The notes under the pieces: model-generated
Seen by the model: only the letters and a program-made list of their open reading frames with translations
What the model was told of the DNA's origin: nothing
The model's database searches: none
Position numbers and translations under genes: made by a program
In this document: positions 1 through 7,884 of the stretch, in pieces
Layout: every line of letters begins with the position of its first letter
How positions within the stretch are numbered: position 1 is the first letter of the stretch
Source of the DNA: JABDEZ01 sp965276955
GTDB lineage: Bacteria > Bacteroidota > Bacteroidia > Chitinophagales > Chitinophagaceae
NCBI GenBank assembly: GCA_965276955.1
Contig: CBDIBP010000020.1
Location: forward strand, 87,344 to 151,343
Direction of reading: 5' to 3'
Length of the DNA stretch: 64,000 nucleotides

Positions 1-1071
1 TACTTTGTGCGGAACGCTGCAGGAGGCATGGTACCATTAGGCACGCTTATCTCTTACAAGCCAATAGAAACAGCTCCGCTTATCTCTCACTTTAATATAT
101 TCCGCTCGGCGGAAGTGGATGGTACACCGGCCGATGGACACAGCAGCGGCGAGGCACTGGAAGCACTTAAACAAATTGCCGACCGCACTTTACCACAGGG
201 GTATTCCTATGAGTTCTCAGGCCTCAGTTATGAGGAACTGCAGGCAGGCTCTAAATCGGTATATATTTTTGGGTTGTCGATATTATTCGTATTCCTGTTC
301 CTTGCGGCACTATACGAGAGCTGGGCAGTGCCCTTCTCCGTGCTGCTGGCAGTGCCATTAGGCGCATTCGGGGCCATACTTACGCTCACGTTCGTGCCCA
401 GCCTTACGGACAATGTGTATGCGCAGATAGGGCTCATTACACTGATAGGTTTGTCGGCCAAAAATGCGATACTTATAGTAGAGTTCGCTAAAGAGCGGCT
501 GGACCATGGAGAAGAACTGATAAAGGCTATAATGGATGCGGTAAAACTACGTTTACGTCCTATCATCATGACATCGCTGGCATTCATACTGGGTGTTATG
601 CCGCTGGTGCTGGCAACCGGTGCAGGCGCTGTAGCACGCCGTACCATAGGTTTTACAGTGCTGGGTGGTATGATAGCAGCCACATCGCTTGCCATATTCT
701 TTGTGCCGGTGCTGTTCGTGGTCATATCGCGCGTAGCATATGGCAAGAAAGGCCTGGCCTACCTGCAGGAGCATGCTAAAGAACTGGAAGAAGAAGCTGA
801 AAAAGAAAAGAACACGGATATAGACCCGGCACTTGACTATGCCATACGCCAGGAGAAGGATAAAGGCAAGAAAGGTGGTGGCGAAAAAGGTGGCGTACCA
901 GGGAATAAGAAAGTGCCACTAACTACACCCAATGACCAGAAACTGATAGAAGGGACGGAAGAGCAAAAACTGATAGAAGGGGCAGATGAACAGAAACGTA
1001 TCGACGGACCTGAAGAGCACAAACTTATTGAAGGGCCGCATGATACTCCTGATCCTGACGACAAGAAGTAA
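1..1071 (+). CDS. RND multidrug efflux transporter, inner-membrane subunit (C-terminal part)
   Basis: The reading frame is open from base 1, so this is the C-terminal third of an AcrB/MexB-type (HAE1) pump that exports drugs or hydrophobic compounds using the proton gradient. It contains the last periplasmic porter segment (ending YEFSGLSYEE) and the final transmembrane block, with the family signatures ALYESWAVPFSVLLAVPLG, IGLSAKNAILIVEFAKE and RLRPIIMTSLAFILGVMPL. After the last helix the protein continues for about 100 residues of Lys/Glu-rich cytoplasmic tail, far longer than in E. coli AcrB, ending in four 9-residue repeats. The membrane-fusion and outer-membrane partners are not in the window. 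A hairpin terminator follows at 1099. Confidence 0.93.
   Translation, partial: YFVRNAAGGMVPLGTLISYKPIETAPLISHFNIFRSAEVDGTPADGHSSGEALEALKQIADRTLPQGYSYEFSGLSYEELQAGSKSVYIFGLSILFVFLFLAALYESWAVPFSVLLAVPLGAFGAILTLTFVPSLTDNVYAQIGLITLIGLSAKNAILIVEFAKERLDHGEELIKAIMDAVKLRLRPIIMTSLAFILGVMPLVLATGAGAVARRTIGFTVLGGMIAATSLAIFFVPVLFVVISRVAYGKKGLAYLQEHAKELEEEAEKEKNTDIDPALDYAIRQEKDKGKKGGGEKGGVPGNKKVPLTTPNDQKLIEGTEEQKLIEGADEQKRIDGPEEHKLIEGPHDTPDPDDKK
937..1044 (+). repeat. four tandem 27-bp repeats in the RND pump tail
   Basis: Four in-frame 9-codon units read QKLIEGTEE, QKLIEGADE, QKRIDGPEE and HKLIEGPHD. The units differ at synonymous and non-synonymous sites, so the array is not freshly duplicated. The region is strongly charged and probably disordered or helical in the cytoplasm. 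Confidence 0.85.
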
Positions 1072-1098
1072 GCAGAAAAAGATCGTAGCAACTCCTAC

Positions 1099-1133
1099 AA
1101 GAAAGTATCCGTAACTGGATGCTTTCTTTTTTT
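1099..1133 (+). terminator. intrinsic terminator after the RND pump
   Basis: A 12-bp stem (one G-U pair) with a 6-base loop is followed by a run of T residues. It lies 27 bases after the RND stop codon. Confidence 0.8.
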
Positions 1134-1171
1134 GTACCAGAAACACAAAAGAAAAGTAAGCCTGTTATCGT

Positions 1172-1179
1172 TAAATTTG
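1172..1179 (+). promoter_or_regulatory. -7 box candidate for metZ
   Basis: TAAATTTG matches the Bacteroidota -7 consensus TAnnTTTG and lies 27 bases before the metZ start codon. No TTTG -33 box is visible at the usual distance. Confidence 0.4.
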
Positions 1180-1206
1180 AAGTAATTAACTACAGCAATA
1201 ACTACC

Positions 1207-2373
1207 ATGGCACACCCCATAACAGAAGCGATACGTATACAAACCGAACGGACAAACGAAATGGAACATGCTACGCCTATGTTCCTTACCAGCAGCTTTT
1301 GCTTTGACAATGCCGAGGATATGCGTGCCGCCTTTGCAGACGAAACGGACGATAATATTTACAGCCGTTTCAGCAACCCTAACGTAAAAGAATTCACAGA
1401 TAAAATGTGTGCGCTGGAAGGCGCAGAGGCGGGCTATGCAACAGCGTCGGGCATGAGTGCGGTCTTTGCTTCGTTCATGGCATTTCTGAAAGCGGGAGAC
1501 CATTTGCTTTCCTGCAATTCCATATTTGGAAGCACGCATACCATCATCACCAAGTACCTGGGCAAGTATGGCATAGAGTATAGTTATGTAGCCGCCGATG
1601 AACCTGATACCTGGGAGGCAGCCATAAAGCCTAATACCAAAATGATATACCTGGAAACGCCCACTAACCCGGGGCTGGATATCATAGACCTGGAATTTGC
1701 TGGCAAGCTGGCAAAAAAACACAACCTGCTGCTGAATGTAGACAATTGCTTTGCTACACCTATAGGTCAGCGTCCTATAGAATATGGCGCCGACCTGGTA
1801 GTACACTCTGCCACCAAGTGGATAGATGGACAAGGACGGGTGCTGGGCGGCGTAGTAGTGGGCCGTAAGGACCTGATAAAAGACCTCTATCTGTTTTGCC
1901 GCAGCACGGGCCCTGCCCTATCGCCATTTAATGCATGGGTGCTGAGCAAGAGCCTGGAGACGCTGGATGTGCGCATGGAGCGCCACGCAGGCAACGCTCT
2001 ACACATAGCGCAACAACTGGAAAAACACGAGCAGATAAACTGGCTGAGGTACCCCTTCCTGCCATCGCACCCGCAATATGAGATAGCACGCAAACAAATG
2101 GGGAGTGGGGGTGGTGTGCTTTGCTTTGAACTGAAGGGTGGGCTTGAAGCCGGAAAGAAATTCTTAAATGGCCTGAAGATGCTTTCCATGACCGCCAACC
2201 TGGGCGATACCCGCAGCATAGCATCGCACCCGGCCAGCACCACACACGCTAAACTTACCGAGATGGAGCGCCTGTCTGTGAACATCACCAACGGTCTCAT
2301 CCGCATATCTGTAGGGCTGGAACACAAAGATGATATACTGGCCGATATACTACAGGCATTGGGATCAATTTGA
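1207..2373 (+). CDS. metZ: O-succinylhomoserine sulfhydrylase (Cys/Met PLP-dependent enzyme)
   Basis: This PLP enzyme of the Cys/Met metabolism family makes homocysteine from activated homoserine and sulfide in methionine synthesis. The 388-residue length is usual for MetZ. Visible motifs are YSRFSNPNV near the N-terminus, the cofactor-stacking segment ATASGMSAVFASF, the Asp of LLNVDNCFATP and the Schiff-base lysine K204 in HSATKW, followed by GQGRVLGGVVVG, which is typical of MetZ. Cystathionine gamma-synthase or O-acetylhomoserine sulfhydrylase are the alternatives within the same fold. The ATG at 1207 is the only sensible start. The gene is monocistronic, lying between two terminators. Confidence 0.9.
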   Translation: MAHPITEAIRIQTERTNEMEHATPMFLTSSFCFDNAEDMRAAFADETDDNIYSRFSNPNVKEFTDKMCALEGAEAGYATASGMSAVFASFMAFLKAGDHLLSCNSIFGSTHTIITKYLGKYGIEYSYVAADEPDTWEAAIKPNTKMIYLETPTNPGLDIIDLEFAGKLAKKHNLLLNVDNCFATPIGQRPIEYGADLVVHSATKWIDGQGRVLGGVVVGRKDLIKDLYLFCRSTGPALSPFNAWVLSKSLETLDVRMERHAGNALHIAQQLEKHEQINWLRYPFLPSHPQYEIARKQMGSGGGVLCFELKGGLEAGKKFLNGLKMLSMTANLGDTRSIASHPASTTHAKLTEMERLSVNITNGLIRISVGLEHKDDILADILQALGSI

Positions 2374-2394
2374 TAGCAAAAAATACAGCAACCA

Positions 2395-2432
2395 AATTAA
2401 GAAAGGGGCCATTAGTGGCCCCTTTCTTAATT
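2395..2432. terminator. bidirectional terminator between metZ and the S46 operon
   Basis: A perfect 16-bp stem with a 6-base loop (ATTAGT) is flanked by A/T-rich ends on both sides. It serves convergent transcription units. Confidence 0.9.
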
Positions 2433-2451
2433 CTATCTTAGTAATGCTATC

Positions 2452-5082
2452 TTAATAAATAACTACGCGTTGCCGAGCCAATGCACTGCCAGTGGAGACC
2501 TCAAAAATATAGATGCCTGGCTTAAGTCCTTTTGCGCTTACAGGCAACAGGCCATCGTTAAATAAGTTTGTGGTATTCCACACTACGCTGCCATTGCTGC
2601 TTATCAGCCTTACACTTACCTTTTTATTTATGAACGCTTTATCGTTAGTAGATACCGTAAAGTCACCATAGTTAGGATCAGGGTATATGGCCAGTACGTT
2701 CGCAGCATAAGGTATTACAGATACACCCAAATTAGGCATGGTATCTATCCGTGGTGTTTTCCACATACCCCTGCCAAATGTAGCTGCCCATATCTCACCG
2801 GAGGTATAGTTGATATTCAGATCTTCGATGACCACATTAGGCAGACCGGTATTGTATAACATCCATTTTGCGCGGGTAGAGTCGTAGTAATAAACTCCTA
2901 CCTCAGCCCCTATATAAACAGTACCATTTGAGGAATCAATAGTAAGGCAATTGATAGGTATATTAGGAAGCTGCCCGTTAAATAAGGTCCATAAATTATT
3001 GGCAAAAGAATGCCTGGCCACCTTATTTAATGTATACCCGCTGAAGGTAGCCCACAGTATGTTTTGATCTTTAGGGTCGGCAACAATGTCTGATATATTA
3101 CCTCCTGCACCACCCATGCTCATTACTGCCCAGGTATTACCGCCGTCCTTTGTATAATGTATGCTATTGTTTACAAGCGCATATATATAAGATGTATTAG
3201 CCGGAGAAACCACCACCCTGTCTATAGTATTGCCATTACTTAATACCGGCGATATAGCAGACCAGCCATTACCCTGGCTTATGGATTGGTATATTTTATC
3301 ATACCCTGCATATATTGTTGTGGGCACAATGGGGTCAAGAATAAAAGGTGTCACCCATGACCCGGTAGGTGCCGGGCTGGATATATTGTTAGAAATATTG
3401 TTCATAGCCACACCGCCATTGAAAGTTACATTCAGATCACCATTCTGGCTTTCGGCATAAAACACCTGGGGGTTTGTATAGTCCATTTGCACCTGCATGC
3501 CATCGCCGCCAAGCACATTGCGTGCATAGCTTTGGCCACCGGTCACTTTCATACACCCATCATCCTGCGCCCCACCAAGCACATATGTTGCTACATTGCT
3601 TACAGCACCTCTATAGTACTGGGTAATGCCTAATCCTGTAGTCAGGTCGGTCCACAATGTGCTTCCAGGGCTGGTAGTAGTATATATCCCCCCATCATTG
3701 CACTCATACATCCTGTCTGGGGCAATGGGGTTGAATGCAAGAAAATGTTTATCAGCATGTAGTGTGGCAATGCCGGGCAAACTGGTATACCATTGGTTTA
3801 CTATATGCCAGGTCTTACCGCCATCGTTCGATCCCCATGTGTTCACACCACCTGCATACAAAGATGTGGTGTCATTAGGATTCATGGTAAGTGATAGCGT
3901 GTACCAGCCTTGCCCTGTACAGTCTGTAGTAGGCAGTGAGAAGGTGAAGCCCAGTATGTTATTTGCACAGTTGTTCGCTGCACCATCGCAAATAAGTGAA
4001 AAGGTTTTGCCAGTATCTGAAGAAGAGTAGATACCTACCAGGCCATATGTATTTGTGGCTGCTGCGATAGCCTTAACAATTTTAGGGTTGGCCTTTGTAA
4101 CAGCGAGGGTTATCCTGGTGGCGCCTATGATAGATGTAACAGTTTGCCATGTGGCTCCACCATCAGCAGAGCGGTAGATCTCATTGCTACTACCAACATG
4201 TGCACCGGCAGCATAGACCACATTGGTATCGTAAACATTATAAAGCACTTGTTTAAAGTTGCCTGTAAATACATTCGTCCAGGTAGCACCAGCATTCAAG
4301 GAGCGGAATATGCCCGATGTTGTTGCAACTATAACGGTATTGGTATCTTTCTGGTTCACAACTATTGATGGTGTCTGTACCATCACGCTGCTGGCAAATA
4401 CGAGTCCTGTTGCATTCCAGGTACTACCCCCATCTACAGATTTAAGCACACCTACTGAATAAGTATCACCGCCATCTCCATCGCCCGGACATAGATAAAT
4501 AGTGTTCCCATTCAAAGGATTGAAAGCAATTGCAGATATGCCCAAAATAGGTAAGTTACCTGACAGTGAAGCCCATGTGCTTCCATTGTCAGTAGACTTC
4601 CATACCCCACCGCCGGCGCTGCCTGCCAGTATGGTATTAGAATCTGTTGGGTGGAATGCTACTGTATTGACACGGCCTACGCCATTGTACCCGCCAGTAG
4701 ACGCAGACGGCCCCTGAAACGACCAATTTGATACGCTGTTACCAGAAGTGGTCTTTGCCAGTTTGCTCAGGCTATTTTCTCTTTGGGTATATGCCTGCCA
4801 TTCTTCCCATGTTTTTACGGGCGATACCAGGTATCCATCCGCATCCGTGTGGTTTTGCCAATACCATTTCCACCTGTCGAAATGATAGTTCTTATCTTCC
4901 CGCTCCGGCGCATCTTTATCGTTATCTTTATCATCATTACTTGCTGGCAAAGGATGAGCCTGGTAGTAAGTGATGATATCTTGTAGCTTCACAGGACCAT
5001 TAGCCTGTCCGGTAAGCCATGGCTGGGCTACTGCACCGGAAATAGAAAACAAAGTAGCTATATATACTATTATCTTTTTCAT
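2452..5082 (-). CDS. secreted Asp-box (sortilin/BNR-like) beta-propeller protein with T9SS type A sorting domain
   Basis: This 876-residue exported protein has a signal peptide ending near GAVAQ (residue 20). A charged Asp/Lys/Glu linker covers about residues 48-66. Many S-x-D-x-G-x-T-W Asp boxes follow, e.g. STDNGSTW at 163-170, SADGGATW, SNDGGKTW and TKDGGNTW. Such repeats build sortilin- or exo-sialidase-like propellers; no glycosidase active site is recognised. The last ~80 residues are a T9SS type A domain (variant YPDPNYGDF instead of YPNP, ending LARQRVVIY), so it should cross the outer membrane and be released or lipid-anchored. It is last in an operon with the S46 peptidase, starting 9 bases after the preceding small gene. 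The substrate is unknown. Confidence 0.88.
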   Translation of the reverse strand: MKKIIVYIATLFSISGAVAQPWLTGQANGPVKLQDIITYYQAHPLPASNDDKDNDKDAPEREDKNYHFDRWKWYWQNHTDADGYLVSPVKTWEEWQAYTQRENSLSKLAKTTSGNSVSNWSFQGPSASTGGYNGVGRVNTVAFHPTDSNTILAGSAGGGVWKSTDNGSTWASLSGNLPILGISAIAFNPLNGNTIYLCPGDGDGGDTYSVGVLKSVDGGSTWNATGLVFASSVMVQTPSIVVNQKDTNTVIVATTSGIFRSLNAGATWTNVFTGNFKQVLYNVYDTNVVYAAGAHVGSSNEIYRSADGGATWQTVTSIIGATRITLAVTKANPKIVKAIAAATNTYGLVGIYSSSDTGKTFSLICDGAANNCANNILGFTFSLPTTDCTGQGWYTLSLTMNPNDTTSLYAGGVNTWGSNDGGKTWHIVNQWYTSLPGIATLHADKHFLAFNPIAPDRMYECNDGGIYTTTSPGSTLWTDLTTGLGITQYYRGAVSNVATYVLGGAQDDGCMKVTGGQSYARNVLGGDGMQVQMDYTNPQVFYAESQNGDLNVTFNGGVAMNNISNNISSPAPTGSWVTPFILDPIVPTTIYAGYDKIYQSISQGNGWSAISPVLSNGNTIDRVVVSPANTSYIYALVNNSIHYTKDGGNTWAVMSMGGAGGNISDIVADPKDQNILWATFSGYTLNKVARHSFANNLWTLFNGQLPNIPINCLTIDSSNGTVYIGAEVGVYYYDSTRAKWMLYNTGLPNVVIEDLNINYTSGEIWAATFGRGMWKTPRIDTMPNLGVSVIPYAANVLAIYPDPNYGDFTVSTNDKAFINKKVSVRLISSNGSVVWNTTNLFNDGLLPVSAKGLKPGIYIFEVSTGSALARQRVVIY

Positions 5083-5091
5083 TCAGTTTTA

Positions 5092-5583
5092 TTAAGGCAT
5101 TATAATATCTGGCTTTTGCGTTAGCTTTTTAAAAGCGTAGTAGTGCCAGCCTGTATTGGTAGTTTTAAAAAAAAGTGTGTTCACTGCCGATCCCGGTATC
5201 TCCACCGGAATGGGGAACCGCCCACCGGTAATAGGTATCAGTTCCAGAGTATCTCCTTTATGGATATTAGCGGTAAGGCCCGCAGCATCAGGTATATAGT
5301 TACCGTCTTGCTTTGCCTTATGCACCTTTTGCATGGTGCAGGATAACCATCCATTCTGGCCACGCCAAAAAAATGATGCAGGTGCAGCTTTCTCTTTCCA
5401 TATCACTATAAAATGATAGTTGGTAGATATCCCGCTTTCCCTTCTGCCGGGCAATATGCGCTGTGCCGTACTTTCAAGGACGCCTATCCAAGTCTTACCT
5501 TGTTTTACTCCCGACACACCCTGCGCCGCCGCACCCATGTGCAACATAACAACAATAGCAAATGATATAATGATACGAACCAT
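5092..5583 (-). CDS. small exported protein of unknown function
   Basis: I do not recognise this family. The ATG at 5583 gives 163 residues beginning MVRIIISF with a signal peptide ending near GAAAQG. The longer frame would need a TTG start. The mature part is about 140 residues with alternating hydrophobic and polar segments and several Trp, suggesting a small beta-rich periplasmic domain. It lies between the S46 peptidase (30 bases upstream from the ATG) and the Asp-box protein (9 bases downstream), so all three are probably co-transcribed and may act together on peptides. Confidence 0.65.
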   Translation of the reverse strand: MVRIIISFAIVVMLHMGAAAQGVSGVKQGKTWIGVLESTAQRILPGRRESGISTNYHFIVIWKEKAAPASFFWRGQNGWLSCTMQKVHKAKQDGNYIPDAAGLTANIHKGDTLELIPITGGRFPIPVEIPGSAVNTLFFKTTNTGWHYYAFKKLTQKPDIIMP

Positions 5584-5613
5584 GTAGTATAGCAAATATA
5601 TGGAAAAACCAGA

Positions 5614-7785
5614 TCATTTAACTATTTGCATCTCTTTTAACAACCAGCCCGCACCGCCAAATTTCTCTACTATGAACAGGGTATACCTGATATCAAGAGA
5701 TATATTACGGCACACCCCAGGATCAAAATACAGGTCGCTCATAGTACCTTCCCATGGCCGGTCAAAGTTAGTGCCTATCAGCTCCCCCCTTGCGTTCAGC
5801 ACTGGGCTGCCAGAATTGCCACCAGATGTATGGTTATCTGCAATAAAAGCCACCGGCACTGTACCCTTCACCGCCCATCGCCCATAATTATGCGTGGCAT
5901 GCAGTTCTTTTAGCTTTGCAGGCACTCTGAATATATCTACATTAGGGTCATCGAGTGCTACTACCTGGTCCAGGTTCGTTTGGTAAGAGTATCCTGCAGG
6001 GCCATCTGGATCTAACCCTTTTACTTTACCATAAGCCAGTCTCAATGTAAGGTTGGCGTCTGGGTAAAAATGTTTGAACTGATCTTTTTGCATCTGGCAT
6101 TTCATATATAGCCTATTGAGGTAGGCCATGTGTTCATTATAGTTTGCCATCACATCTGATGCACTTTTGTAAGCACCATTTATGGCTGTATACAATTGCC
6201 AGGCGGGGTCAGCCAGCAGGCGTGCAGTATCGTCAGCTGTTGCGTTGCTGGCAAAGGTCTTCAGCTTTTCCTCATCAGCAAATAAAGATATATTATACAC
6301 GTCGTTGGCCCACTTACCATAGTCTTCGCCATGGTTCTCATATTGCTCCTTAAAGTAATAGGGAATGGTACGCGGGCAATGCTGAAAATATATAGGCATC
6401 AGTATATTGAACACATTCTTGTCGGTTTGCAGGTCATAATTTTTATAGTACCCGTGTGTTGCCGCGCATAGCTTTTGCAAAGTATCGCGCATAGCCTGCT
6501 GGCCCGGTACGGCCCTGAAACAAGCCATCAGCCTGCCCGCTAAAGCCCCTTGGGGCACCAGCTCTATACCATATATGCACTCCTGTATATACTCCTGTGT
6601 TTTAAGCGCGCTGTCTGCCACCGTTGTGTTTATCAGCATGTTGGTAAGCAGTTCTTTAGCATAGGGGTAGGCAGAGTCGTTCGCAATAGCCCACTGTTCA
6701 AAACCGCGCTCATACTTTTCTTTATTTTCTACAACATGGTTCATCTCCAGGCCACGCAGTTCTCCCTGCCATTTTTTCCATCCATTGGCTACCCCAGCCC
6801 TTTTTGAGGTGTACTTTAAGAACACATCGCGCGAGGCGGTCATGTTCTTGTCCCAAGATGCCAGTTTTTGTGTGCGCACAGCTATACGTATAGGGTCTGA
6901 TATAGTGCTTATATCATTCAGTTGGGCCGATGAGATGTATTCTTTGGTGGTACCGGGGAAGCCATACACCATAGTAAAGTCGCCTTCTTTATACCCCGAA
7001 GCATTGATCTTGAAAAAAGCTTCTGTATGGTATGGTTTGTTGCCTGGTGCATAGGCGGCAGGCTTATTGTTAGCCCCGGCATATATACGGAACATGCTAA
7101 AATCGCCTGTGTGGCGGGGCCAAACCCAGTTCTCCGCATCGCCACCAAAATAACCTATACCATTGGGTGGAAAACCCACCAGGCGTATGTCTTTAAAGGT
7201 CTCTGTGTAGGATACCCAATACTGGTTACCCTCGTAATATGGCTTTATGCTGGCATCCAGCCCTGACCTCTTACTTAACTTTCCTTCCAAATACTTGATG
7301 CGTGCTGCCACAATATCGGCTCTCAGCCTCCCCTTCAGGGTATCGCGCATACCGTAGAGTATCTTATCTGTTACATTTTCCATTTTTCTGATGAATGTGA
7401 CCGTAAGACCGGGACAAGGTAATTCCCCCGCATTATTTGCGGCCCAGAACCCATTGGCAAAATAATCGTTGAGCGTAGTGCTGAGACCCTGTACACTGCT
7501 GTAGCCGCAATGGTGGTTGGTAAGGATAAGCCCTTTTGAAGAGATGACCTCCGCGGTGCAGCCCCGGCCAAAGAGCACTACAGCATTGTTAAGACCGGTA
7601 CCATTCTCATTATAAATTTTACTCACAGGTATCTGCAGCCCGGCGGCTATCATATCAGCTTCCTGTTGTTTCAGCAGGGGCGGCAGCCACATACCATCTT
7701 TAGCATTGGCAACAGATGTTATGAAAGCTGAAAAAAATAAAATAGCTTTAACAAATGAAGCAGTTCGGAATACCTTTAGAGACAT
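5614..7785 (-). CDS. S46 family dipeptidyl-peptidase, DPP11-like
   Basis: S46 enzymes are periplasmic serine exopeptidases that remove dipeptides from oligopeptide N-termini. The 723-residue length fits the family. It has a signal peptide and the N-terminal DGMWLPPLL block. The triad is visible: His92 in TNHHCGY, Asp228 in PRHTGDF and Ser658 in GGNSGSPV. Arg676 lies 18 residues after the serine, in TNFDRPWE. From the Porphyromonas enzymes, arginine here marks DPP11 (Asp/Glu at P1), whereas DPP7 has glycine. DPP11-type specificity is therefore inferred. It is the first gene of a leftward three-gene operon ending at the 2395 terminator. Confidence 0.93.
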   Translation of the reverse strand: MSLKVFRTASFVKAILFFSAFITSVANAKDGMWLPPLLKQQEADMIAAGLQIPVSKIYNENGTGLNNAVVLFGRGCTAEVISSKGLILTNHHCGYSSVQGLSTTLNDYFANGFWAANNAGELPCPGLTVTFIRKMENVTDKILYGMRDTLKGRLRADIVAARIKYLEGKLSKRSGLDASIKPYYEGNQYWVSYTETFKDIRLVGFPPNGIGYFGGDAENWVWPRHTGDFSMFRIYAGANNKPAAYAPGNKPYHTEAFFKINASGYKEGDFTMVYGFPGTTKEYISSAQLNDISTISDPIRIAVRTQKLASWDKNMTASRDVFLKYTSKRAGVANGWKKWQGELRGLEMNHVVENKEKYERGFEQWAIANDSAYPYAKELLTNMLINTTVADSALKTQEYIQECIYGIELVPQGALAGRLMACFRAVPGQQAMRDTLQKLCAATHGYYKNYDLQTDKNVFNILMPIYFQHCPRTIPYYFKEQYENHGEDYGKWANDVYNISLFADEEKLKTFASNATADDTARLLADPAWQLYTAINGAYKSASDVMANYNEHMAYLNRLYMKCQMQKDQFKHFYPDANLTLRLAYGKVKGLDPDGPAGYSYQTNLDQVVALDDPNVDIFRVPAKLKELHATHNYGRWAVKGTVPVAFIADNHTSGGNSGSPVLNARGELIGTNFDRPWEGTMSDLYFDPGVCRNISLDIRYTLFIVEKFGGAGWLLKEMQIVK

Positions 7786-7884
7786 AATTGTTGTTTTTCA
7801 GGAAATAAATTTACCGTTTTGCTATAAAAGTTTTGATTGAATTATTATATTAGCCCAATATAAAGTGAAATTCTTTTCAGGAAT

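Noticed and set aside
1186..1833. 215-codon - strand frame over metZ
   Set aside because: Antisense to a strongly conserved enzyme; no domain, signal peptide or promoter.
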